Source of the DNA: Hyphobacterium sp. SN044
GTDB taxonomy: Bacteria > Pseudomonadota > Alphaproteobacteria > Caulobacterales > Maricaulaceae
DNA: 64,000 nt
Direction of reading: 5' to 3'
Assembly (NCBI RefSeq): GCF_021864465.1
Contig: NZ_JAKKUV010000003.1
Span: forward strand, 1-64,000
This document shows positions 55,062 to 61,481 of the stretch, piece by piece; within the stretch, counting starts at the first letter, position 1, and the number at the start of each line of letters is the position of its first letter. Below the pieces are notes generated by a model that made no database searches, was not told the DNA's origin, and was given only the letters and a program-made list of their open reading frames with translations. The position numbers and the translations under genes were made by a program.

Positions 55062-55471
55062 GCGCCGAAGCCGCATTCCAGGACGCGCTGACCCAGCACC
55101 TGTCGGCCGATGCGGGCGTGATCGCCCTGCTGGGTGATCCGCCGCGCGTGTTCGACGAGGAGCCGGCCGGGGCGGCCTACCCGTATGTCACCATCGGGCG
55201 CGGGGTGAGCGAGGACGCGGACGCATCGGGCACCCGCGTGATCGAACACCGGCTGACCCTGCATGTCTGGGTGCGCCATGGCGGGCGGCGCGAGGCGAAG
55301 ACCATCGTCGATGCCATGCGCACCGCCGGGCACGAGGCGGCGCTATCGCTTGCGGGCGGGTGGCGCTGTGTCTTCTGCCGCTCGGTCTATGCCGACGCCT
55401 TCCGCACCGCCGACAGCCGCATCGCCCACGGCGTGATCCGCTTCCGGGCGCTGCTGGAGGAGGTGGCGTAG
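55058..55471 (+). CDS. GTA tail terminator, DUF3168 (g8)
   Basis: 137 residues. DUF3168 pattern: FQDALTQHLSADAGVIALLGDPPRVFDEEPAGAAYPYVTIGRG, then HRLTLHVWVRHGGRREAKTIVDAMRTAGHEA, and the closing RFRALLEEVA. In RcGTA this protein caps the tail tube at the head. Its last 129 bases are antisense to the end of the membrane-protein operon that reads leftward from 57881. Confidence 0.93.
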   Translation: MSAEAAFQDALTQHLSADAGVIALLGDPPRVFDEEPAGAAYPYVTIGRGVSEDADASGTRVIEHRLTLHVWVRHGGRREAKTIVDAMRTAGHEAALSLAGGWRCVFCRSVYADAFRTADSRIAHGVIRFRALLEEVA

Positions 55472-55843
55472 GGCGAGCCAGGGGGCTTGCAGGACGGCGA
55501 GGTAGAGGAAGAAGCGGGCAAAGCCCGACACATCCGACCAGAGCGCCGCGGAGGCGGCGATCCAGACCAGTGCCATGCCGACAGGAAAGAGCGGTTCGGA
55601 CGCAAAACGTCGGCGCAGCCGGTCGCCGGTTCCGGCTTCCCGGAAGGGGATGGACACGAGGGCGACGAAGACCGGAATGACGACGATCGCACCGATGCGC
55701 GCCGCCAGGATCAGGATTTCGGACTCGCCTTCGTACTGTGGTCGCATCGCGATCGACTCGATCCCGGCGAATGCGGCTGGTAGGCCGATCGCGACAATCA
55801 GGGCGACGTAGGCGTTGAACCAGATTGCGGCGAAACGGGTCAT
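55343..55843 (-). CDS. Small membrane protein, last gene of the antisense cassette
   Basis: 166 residues from ATG 55843 (upstream codons to 56050 overlap the neighbour and are discarded). Four hydrophobic helices (about residues 6-28, 45-65, 85-104 and 108-125). After LALRHLLQQRPEAD the C-terminal 40 residues (DHAVGDAAVGGAEGVGID...) are Gly/Ala-rich and antisense to the end of g8. They look like readthrough beyond a lost stop. No family recognised. Overlaps the gene before it by 4 bases. Confidence 0.65.
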   Translation of the reverse strand: MTRFAAIWFNAYVALIVAIGLPAAFAGIESIAMRPQYEGESEILILAARIGAIVVIPVFVALVSIPFREAGTGDRLRRRFASEPLFPVGMALVWIAASAALWSDVSGFARFFLYLAVLQAPWLALRHLLQQRPEADHAVGDAAVGGAEGVGIDRAAEDTAPPARKR

Positions 55844-56292
55844 TCTGGATCGTTCCGCCGGGAATAGTAGTGCGAGCCCATGAGGTAGACGAGCGACGGC
55901 CAGAGCATCACGCCGGCCAGCTCGATTGCACGTTGATCCGACGGCAAGAAGTGCGTCTTCACCGTCAGGGCGATGCCCGTGATCGCGATGAGCACCGCAA
56001 ACGCCATGCTGAGCCCGGCGACGAAGACACCATCGCGCCGGAAGGGCCATGTGTTCGCACCGGTATTTATGCTTCGCCAGATCGACCGGCGCATCAGCCG
56101 CTCGATCACAGCGAAGGCTGCGGCCAGGGCGAAGCCGATGGCGAGCGCAATCAGAATGCCGAGCGTGGGGTAGAAATGTCCGTCGGAGATCTGACGGTCG
56201 ATCTCACCGCCGGGCGGAAACAGCCGGGTCGCAATGAAGAGCGAGGTCGAAACCAGCGCCAGAAGACCGAGGAAGAAGACGAACGATCTCAA
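55840..56292 (-). CDS. Small membrane protein of the antisense cassette
   Basis: 150 residues, four predicted TM helices (about 3-22, 43-64, 88-110 and 122-141). There is a basic cytoplasmic loop (RLMRRSIWRSINTGANTWPFRRDG) and a short polar tail (YYSRRNDPE). No domain recognised. Translationally coupled by 4-base overlaps on both sides. Helix number and size match its neighbours, suggesting divergent paralogues or subunits of one complex. Confidence 0.75.
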   Translation of the reverse strand: MRSFVFFLGLLALVSTSLFIATRLFPPGGEIDRQISDGHFYPTLGILIALAIGFALAAAFAVIERLMRRSIWRSINTGANTWPFRRDGVFVAGLSMAFAVLIAITGIALTVKTHFLPSDQRAIELAGVMLWPSLVYLMGSHYYSRRNDPE

Positions 56293-56891
56293 TGCCGTGT
56301 CTCCGGCGGCGGGGGGCCGGGTTCGTCGTCGTCCTCATCGTCCAGCGGATCGATCATCGGGTCATCGCCCTCCACGGGCGGTTCGTCGCCGATGCCGAAG
56401 GCAAGCCAGTCGAGATTGGCGTGGCCGGGGTGGATGTGTTCGTAGAAGCGCACCGAGGCAGCCAGAATGGCAAGCGGGCTGAGATAGGCGAAGATCAGGA
56501 TCGGGACGATGAAAACCGGCCGCGTGCCGCCCGGATCGAAGCCGGCAATGGCCGTCAGGATGCCGGTGCCGACCAGCCAGGCGATGCTGACGAAGAGCGA
56601 CAGAGCGAGGATCCAGCGCGGCGACTTCGCGGCGCGGGTGACGTCGATGAAGTTCTCGAAGCCGAGCCGCAGCAGGGTCACGAAGGACGCGCCAAGCCCG
56701 GCGACAAGCGCGAGGAGTGGGACGACCCAGGGGTAGTCGAAGTTGAATTCCTGCCAGGCCGGAATGCTCTCGAGATAGAGAAAGCCGAAATACAACCCGA
56801 AGGGTGCAATCGCGAGCAGCCCCCAGAGCAGGCCGCGCAGAAGCGAGTCGCGAAACAGATTATCGGTGTTCTTCAGCCTCACCGCCGCCAC
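56289..56891 (-). CDS. Membrane protein with acidic Pro-rich tail, antisense cassette
   Basis: 200 residues. Four TM helices (about residues 18-40, 55-75, 93-115 and 124-146) are followed by FYEHIHPGHANLDWLAFG and a strongly acidic Asp/Glu/Pro tail (PPVEGDDPMIDPLDDEDDDEPGPPPPE). Overlaps the upstream gene by 13 bases and the downstream gene by 4. No family recognised. The acidic tail is the only large soluble segment in the cassette, and could be its cytoplasmic or ligand-binding part. Confidence 0.75.
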   Translation of the reverse strand: MAAVRLKNTDNLFRDSLLRGLLWGLLAIAPFGLYFGFLYLESIPAWQEFNFDYPWVVPLLALVAGLGASFVTLLRLGFENFIDVTRAAKSPRWILALSLFVSIAWLVGTGILTAIAGFDPGGTRPVFIVPILIFAYLSPLAILAASVRFYEHIHPGHANLDWLAFGIGDEPPVEGDDPMIDPLDDEDDDEPGPPPPETRH

Positions 56892-57364
56892 CGCCAGCCT
56901 CGGGCGCGGAGGGTTTCGAGCATCAGCAATCCAATGACGTTGCCAAAAAAGAGCGGAAGAAAGATGGGTCGCCAGAACGGATAGCCATTCAACACAGACG
57001 TCACCCCGTAATAGATCGAACGTCCGAGGCTAAGTGTGAACATCGCGATGACCAGCAAAGTCCAAATGGACCATGGGCGGAGGGGCTGGGTCAGACCCAT
57101 CGGGCGATAGCCGAAGTGCAAAACGACAATGGTGATCGCCCAGGGCAAACCGACCAGGAGTGAAACCCCGACGAACGCTGCATAGGCGCCGAGCGTGTTC
57201 GGCTCTACCGGCCACCGAGCCGACAGGAACTCCGCAGCGATCCAGGTGAGGATGCCGACCACCAGAAAGGCCGGCCATTTGATCCACGGATTGGTGCGCG
57301 CGGCCTCCAGCCGCCCTGAGAACAGGCGGGCGCGTTCGGTTTGAGGTTCGGCCGCGTCAGTCAT
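56879..57364 (-). CDS. Small membrane protein, paralogue of the first cassette gene
   Basis: 161 residues with four TM helices. The ending IGLLMLETLRARGWRWRR matches GYFTLEVLSARGWRWW in the gene at 57357-57881. FGYRPMGLTQ corresponds to YGFARPYQ there, so the two are tandem paralogues. The charged N-terminus (TDAAEPQTERARLFSGRLEAARTN) is cytoplasmic. Overlaps the upstream gene by 8 bases. Function unknown. Confidence 0.75.
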   Translation of the reverse strand: MTDAAEPQTERARLFSGRLEAARTNPWIKWPAFLVVGILTWIAAEFLSARWPVEPNTLGAYAAFVGVSLLVGLPWAITIVVLHFGYRPMGLTQPLRPWSIWTLLVIAMFTLSLGRSIYYGVTSVLNGYPFWRPIFLPLFFGNVIGLLMLETLRARGWRWRR

Positions 57365-57881
57365 TTGATGGCTTCTCCGTCCACCACCGCCAGCCGCGGG
57401 CGCTCAACACTTCGAGCGTGAAGTAGCCGATAGCGAGGCCTGTCAACCAGGCCATCACGGGGGTCGACATTTCGGGGCGCGAACCCTCTGCGATCCTGAC
57501 GATCAGGTAGGTCGTCGGCCAGCTGATCAGAAGAAAGGCGTGAACCACGGTCAGGATGCGGTCCGACCGCAATCTGCCGCGCTCGTGCTCATTGACCGGA
57601 GGCCGAGTCTGATAGGGCCGCGCGAAACCGTAGTTCGCAAAGATATAGGCCGCTGCCGCAGGCAGGCTGCCGAGCGTGCCGACGGTCAGAACCACAGCAT
57701 CGGAAACGATCGTTGGCGGGAGCGTGACGTACCAGAATTCCAGAAACAGAGCGCAGGTCGTGGCGGCGAAAATCCCGAGCCACACCAGGATGAATCTTGC
57801 CAGCCAGTGCCGCCGCACGGACTCGACTGGTTCGGGCAGCAAGGCCGCGCGATTGCCCGGCCACACGGATAAATCCGTCAT
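57357..57881 (-). CDS. Small membrane protein, first gene of the antisense cassette
   Basis: 174 residues: polar N-terminus (TDLSVWPGNRAALLPEPVESVRRH), four TM helices (about 30-50, 62-85, 112-132 and 143-160), and the shared C-terminal motif LEVLSARGWRWW. Its start lies 47 bases from that of g9, which reads the other way, so this gap must hold the cassette promoter and, if needed, a g9 promoter. ACGGGAATGAC-type bases precede the ATG. No known family. Confidence 0.75.
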   Translation of the reverse strand: MTDLSVWPGNRAALLPEPVESVRRHWLARFILVWLGIFAATTCALFLEFWYVTLPPTIVSDAVVLTVGTLGSLPAAAAYIFANYGFARPYQTRPPVNEHERGRLRSDRILTVVHAFLLISWPTTYLIVRIAEGSRPEMSTPVMAWLTGLAIGYFTLEVLSARGWRWWTEKPSND

Positions 57882-57928
57882 TCCCGCGTCCTTTCAGATA
57901 TCTACACGCCCAAGTGGAGGACTATTCC

Positions 57929-58345
57929 ATGACCGCGCAGAGCGGAAAAGACCTGCTGTTGAAAATCGGCGACGGGGGAGACCCGGAAAGCTTCGCGACT
58001 GTCGCGGGGCTGCGCGCCAAGACGATCACGCTGAATGCCCGCACGGTGGATGCCACGAACGCCGACAGTCCGGGGGCCTGGCGCGAGCTGCTGTCCGGGG
58101 CGGGGATGAAATCCTGTGCCATTTCCGGCAGCGGTATCTTCGTCGATGCGGCCGCCGACGAGACCGTGCGCGCGGCCTTCTTCGCGCAGAGCGCGGAGAC
58201 CTGGCGCATCGTGGTGCCGGATTTCGGCACGATCGAAGGGGCTTTTCTGGTTACCGGCCTGGAATATTCCGGCCGGCATGACGGCGAGGCGGCCTATGCC
58301 CTCTCGCTCGCCTCGGCCGGGGCGCTGGGCTTCACCGCGGCATGA
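57929..58345 (+). CDS. GTA major tail protein (g9)
   Basis: 138 residues from ATG 57929 (GTGGAGGAC upstream). TP901-1/GTA tail-tube family: AQSGKDLLLKIGDGGDPESFATVAGLRAKTITLNARTVDATNADSPGAWRELLSGAGMKS, then SISGSG-like CAISGSGIFVD, WRIVVPDFGTIEGAFLVTGLEYSG and YALSLASAGALGF. It builds the tail tube. It overlaps g10 by four bases. It is separated from g8 by the 2.4-kb antisense cassette. Confidence 0.94.
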   Translation: MTAQSGKDLLLKIGDGGDPESFATVAGLRAKTITLNARTVDATNADSPGAWRELLSGAGMKSCAISGSGIFVDAAADETVRAAFFAQSAETWRIVVPDFGTIEGAFLVTGLEYSGRHDGEAAYALSLASAGALGFTAA

Positions 58346-58617
58346 GCAATCCCGCACGAGGCGAGGTGACGCTCGAAGCGGGCGGCGAGACGCATACGCT
58401 CTGCCTGACGCTGGGCGCACTCGCCGAGATCGAGGCGGCCTTAAGCGTCTCCGGTTTCGCGGCGATGGCCGATCGCTTGAAGACGCTGTCGGCGGCGGAT
58501 CTGGCGCTGGTGTTGGCGGCGCTGTTGCGCGGCGGAGGGGCGGTCGTGGACGTATCGGCCATCGATCCGGTGCGGGCGGTGCGGGCCGTGGCCGACTGTT
58601 TCGAGCGAGCGCTGTGA
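58342..58617 (+). CDS. GTA g10 tail assembly protein
   Basis: 91 residues. Start NPARGEVTLEAGGETHTLCLTLGALAEIEAALSVSGFAAMADRL, then LSAADLALVLAALLRGGG: the GTA g10/DUF3356 pattern, related to tail assembly chaperones that load the tape measure. Overlaps g9 by 4 bases and the next gene by GTGA. Confidence 0.9.
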   Translation: MSNPARGEVTLEAGGETHTLCLTLGALAEIEAALSVSGFAAMADRLKTLSAADLALVLAALLRGGGAVVDVSAIDPVRAVRAVADCFERAL

Positions 58618-58838
58618 CCGGCATCCCCTTCGATGCCTGGCTGCGCCTGGCGGTGCGTATGGGGATTTCGCCGCGCGACTTCTGGCAGCTTTCGCTGAGG
58701 GAGTGGCGGATGCTGACCGCACCCGCCGGTCGCGCTCCGTTGGGGCGGGCGGAGCTGGACGCGTTGAGGGCAAGGTTTCCTGATGCCCCCCACCCCAACC
58801 CTCCCCCGGTGGGGGAGGGAGGGCACCCGCCTAGCTGA
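58614..58838 (+). CDS. GTA g10.1-like tail assembly chaperone with repeat-derived C-terminus
   Basis: 74 residues from GTG 58614, overlapping the g10 stop. The core IPFDAWLRLAVRMGISPRDFWQLSLREWRMLTAP is the small rcc01693/DUF2376-type protein. It normally ends soon after the LRARFPD region; here it runs on as PHPNPPPVGEGGHPPS, encoded by the REP-like palindrome starting at 58788. The extension is probably neutral readthrough. Confidence 0.8.
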   Translation: MTGIPFDAWLRLAVRMGISPRDFWQLSLREWRMLTAPAGRAPLGRAELDALRARFPDAPHPNPPPVGEGGHPPS

Positions 58839-58919
58839 GCCACCTCGCTCCCAACCTATTCGGGGGAGGACGAGCACCTACCTGACTCCCTCCCCTTGAA
58901 GGGGAGGGCCGGGGTGGGG
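58788..58919. repeat. REP-like inverted repeat pair
   Basis: CCCCACCCC-AA-CCCTCCCCC-GGT-GGGGGAGGG (58788-58819) is mirrored by CCCTCCCCT-TGA-AGGGGAGGG-CC-GGGGTGGGG (58888-58919), so two hairpins sit head to head, as in BIME-type doublets. The bases between them carry nothing recognisable. Such CCCCACCCC/CCCTCCCC palindromes are common interspersed repeats in alphaproteobacteria. Confidence 0.8.
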
Positions 58920-58970
58920 CAAGGCGCGGTTTCCGGACAAGGCCTTGTTCGAATACCCGAATAGACCCTG

Positions 58971-59076
58971 GGGTCCCCGTGAAAACGGGGACCCGACGTG
59001 AGCGCGACATTCAGGTCCCCACTTTCGTGAGGACCCCATGTGATCTGGATCCCGGACCGCGCTTCGCGCGTCCGGG
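58971..59076. repeat. Cluster of three further palindromes before g11
   Basis: GGGTCCCCGT-GAAA-ACGGGGACCC (58971-58994) is a perfect stem with a GAAA tetraloop. GGTCCCCAC-TTTC-GTGAGGACC (59014-59035) has one mismatch. CCCGGACCGCGC-TTC-GCGCGTCCGGG (59051-59076) has one bulge. The last resembles the GATCCCGGAC...GTCCGGGA interspersed element of alphaproteobacteria. No gene is present between 58839 and 59100. Confidence 0.75.
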
Positions 59077-59100
59077 AAACGTCGAATTCGAGGACAAGAC

Positions 59101-59529
59101 ATGACCACCGACACAAACCCGGTCGCCGAAGAGGCGGAGCGGGCGGGCGACGCCCTGCGTGCGCTGGCCGAGGGGCCGGGCCGCGACGCCGCCGACAGCC
59201 TCGCCGACGCGTTCGAGCGCGCCGGGTCGAGCATCGAGGCGGCGCTGACCCGCGCCGCGCGCACCGGCGAGCTGAGCTTCGCCAGCATGGCGGAATCGAT
59301 ATTGCGCGACCTGTCGCGGCTGGGCGCGGAACGCTTCGTCTCGGGCCCGATCGAGACGCTGCTCGGCGGGCTGACCGGCGCGGCCAAGCCCGACACGGCA
59401 GGGGCGCCGCCGGTGACGATCAATCTGACCCTGCCGCCGGGCGCGGACGCGTCCGCGATCAGGCGGTCGGAAACGCAGATCGCCAGCGCGTTGGCGCGGG
59501 CGGTGCGGAAAGGCGCGGGGCGGTTATGA
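59101..59529 (+). CDS. GTA short tape measure protein (g11)
   Basis: 142 residues. Helical LAEGPGRDAADSLADAFERAGSSIEAALTRAARTGELSFASMAESILRDLSRLGAERFVSGP, then a Gly/Ala/Pro linker and a C-terminal NLTLPPGADASAIRRSETQIASALARAVRKG, as at the end of RcGTA g11. It sets tail length. By memory the R. capsulatus protein is about 220 residues, so this copy is short. It overlaps g12 by ATGA. Confidence 0.85.
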   Translation: MTTDTNPVAEEAERAGDALRALAEGPGRDAADSLADAFERAGSSIEAALTRAARTGELSFASMAESILRDLSRLGAERFVSGPIETLLGGLTGAAKPDTAGAPPVTINLTLPPGADASAIRRSETQIASALARAVRKGAGRL

Positions 59530-60158
59530 GCGGATTTCACGAGGTCAGCTTCCCCTTCTCCGTCGCGCTGGGCGCGCGCGGCGGACCGGTCCGCCGCACC
59601 GAGATCGTGACGCTCGGTTCGGGGCGGGAAGAACGTAACACGCCGCACGCGCATTCACGGCGGCTCTGGAATGCCGGGCCGGGCGTGAAGACGCTCGACG
59701 ACCTTCACGCGCTGACAGCCTTCTTCGAAGCGCGGCGCGGGCGGCAGCACGGCTTCCGGTTCCGCGATCCGCTCGATCACAAATCCTGCGCGCCGTCGGC
59801 GAGCCTGTCCGCGACCGACCAGCTGCTCGCGACCAGCGATGGCGCCATGACAGAATATTCGCTTGTGAAGCATTATCCGAGCGGCGGCGAGAGCTATGTC
59901 CGCCCGATCGCGAAACCCGTAGCCGGGAGCGTGCGTATCGCGGTGGACGGCGTGGAGCTGGACGGGGCCGATTTCGCCTTAGACCCGGTGACGGGGCTGG
60001 TCAGCCTCGTGACGCCGCCGGGGGCCGGGCTGGCCGTGACGGCGGGATTCGAATTCGATTGTCCGGTGCGGTTCGACACGGACGCGCTCGACATCTCGCT
60101 CGACGCCTTCGGGGCGGGCGAGGCGGCGGACGTGCCGCTGATCGAGCTGAGACTGTAA
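59526..60158 (+). CDS. GTA distal tail protein, DUF2460 (g12)
   Basis: 210 residues from ATG 59526. DUF2460/TIGR02217 pattern: FHEVSFPFSVALGARGGPVRRTEIVTLGSGREERNTPHAHSRRLWNAG, then DLHALTAFFEARRGRQHGFRFRDPLDHKSC, GVELDGADFALDPVTGLVSLVTPP, FDCPVRFDTD and the end DVPLIELRL. It forms the distal tail ring, to which the hub attaches. Confidence 0.95.
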   Translation: MSGFHEVSFPFSVALGARGGPVRRTEIVTLGSGREERNTPHAHSRRLWNAGPGVKTLDDLHALTAFFEARRGRQHGFRFRDPLDHKSCAPSASLSATDQLLATSDGAMTEYSLVKHYPSGGESYVRPIAKPVAGSVRIAVDGVELDGADFALDPVTGLVSLVTPPGAGLAVTAGFEFDCPVRFDTDALDISLDAFGAGEAADVPLIELRL

Positions 60159-60161
60159 GCC

Positions 60162-61058
60162 ATGCTGACACTACCGGAAGACTTGCAGACCCGGCTGGAC
60201 AGCGGGGTGACGACGCTCGCCTGGTGTTGGCGCGTGACGCGCCGCGACGGGCAGGTGTTCGGCTTCACCGAACATGATCGCGATCTGGTCGTCGATGGCC
60301 TGACCTGCCGTGCCGCCAGCGGTTTTGCGCCCGGCGAACGCGACGGACGGGCCGATCTCGGCGCCGACCAGGCGAGCGTGTTCGGCGCGCTCGATGACGC
60401 CGCGATTACCGAGGCGGACCTCGCCAACGGGCTGTGGGACGGCGCGCGGGTCGATGTGCTGCGCGCGGACTGGCAGGACCCGGCCATCTTCGCCCATGTC
60501 TGGACCGGTGAGATCGGCGAGACAAGACGCGGCAAAACCGCCTTCGAGGCCGAGTTGCGCGGCCTGTCGGTGCGGCTCGAACGCGTGACCGGCAGGGTCT
60601 ATTCGCGGCAGTGCGATGCCGAGATCGGGGATGCGCGCTGCGGCGTCGATCTCGAGAATCCTGCTTTCCGGGGCGAGGGGAGTGCCGCCAGCGTTTCGGG
60701 CGGTGACCTCTTCGTGGCGGACGGGCTCGGCGGCTTTGACGCCGGGTTGTTCTCGGGCGGCCTTCTGACCTGGACCAGCGGCGGGAATGCCGGCGCGATC
60801 TGCCTCGTCGAGGCGCATCGGGTGTCGGGCGGTGTGGTGACGTTGCAGCTGACCAAGGCGCCCGCGCAGCCCATCGCGCAGGGCGATGCGTTCACCGTCA
60901 CCGCAGGCTGCGACAAGCGGCATGGAACCTGCCGCGACCGGTTTTCGAACATCGTGAACTTCCGGGGCCATCCCTTCCTGCCGGGTAACGACGTGCTGAT
61001 CGCCGGACCGGCCGGTGACACGTTGCGCGACGGGACGAGTCGGGGCGGGGCACGGTGA
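60162..61058 (+). CDS. GTA tail hub protein, DUF2163 (g13)
   Basis: 298 residues. DUF2163 family: LDSGVTTLAWCWRVTRRDGQVFGFTEHDRDLVVDGLTCRA, ARVDVLRADWQDPAIFAHVWTGEIGE and AELRGLSVRLERVTGRVYSRQCDAEIGDARCGVD. A C-terminal part contains AGCDKRHGTCRDRFSNIVNFRGHPFLPGND with paired Cys, probably an Fe-S or disulfide site. It overlaps g14 by 4 bases. Confidence 0.94.
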   Translation: MLTLPEDLQTRLDSGVTTLAWCWRVTRRDGQVFGFTEHDRDLVVDGLTCRAASGFAPGERDGRADLGADQASVFGALDDAAITEADLANGLWDGARVDVLRADWQDPAIFAHVWTGEIGETRRGKTAFEAELRGLSVRLERVTGRVYSRQCDAEIGDARCGVDLENPAFRGEGSAASVSGGDLFVADGLGGFDAGLFSGGLLTWTSGGNAGAICLVEAHRVSGGVVTLQLTKAPAQPIAQGDAFTVTAGCDKRHGTCRDRFSNIVNFRGHPFLPGNDVLIAGPAGDTLRDGTSRGGAR

Positions 61059-61480
61059 GCGTTCGCGAGGCGGCGCTGATCGAAGCGCGGCGCTGGATCG
61101 GGACGCCCTATCGCCATCAGGCGAGCGTATGCGGGGCGGGAGCCGATTGCCTTGGGCTGATCCGCGGTGTGTGGCGCGCCCTGCACGGGGCCGAACCGCA
61201 AGCCCTGCCGCCCTATCCGGCGCGCTGGGATGCAGGCGGCGATGATTTGTTGCTGCAAGCAGCCGGACGCTGGCTGATCCCGGTGACCGAGGCGCTGCCG
61301 GGCGATGTCATCCTGTTCCGGCTGAAACCCGGCCTGCCGGCACGGCATTGCGGCATCCTCTCCACATGCGACACGCTGATCCACGCCTATTGGGGCCGCG
61401 CGGTCAGCGAGACCGCGCTGACGCAATGGTGGCGGCGGCGGATCGCCGGCGTTTTCCAGTTTCCTTCACAAGTGAAATAA
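61055..61480 (+). CDS. GTA tail peptidase, NlpC/P60 type (g14)
   Basis: 141 residues from GTG 61055. Cell-wall peptidase fold: WIGTPYRHQASVCGAGADCLGLIRGVW with the nucleophile Cys32, LPGDVILFRLKPGLPARHCGIL with catalytic His98, then HAYWGRAVSETALTQWWRRRIAGVFQFP. It opens the recipient's peptidoglycan during DNA delivery. TAA followed at once by the g15 start (61482). Confidence 0.94.
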   Translation: MSVREAALIEARRWIGTPYRHQASVCGAGADCLGLIRGVWRALHGAEPQALPPYPARWDAGGDDLLLQAAGRWLIPVTEALPGDVILFRLKPGLPARHCGILSTCDTLIHAYWGRAVSETALTQWWRRRIAGVFQFPSQVK

Positions 61481-61481
61481 C

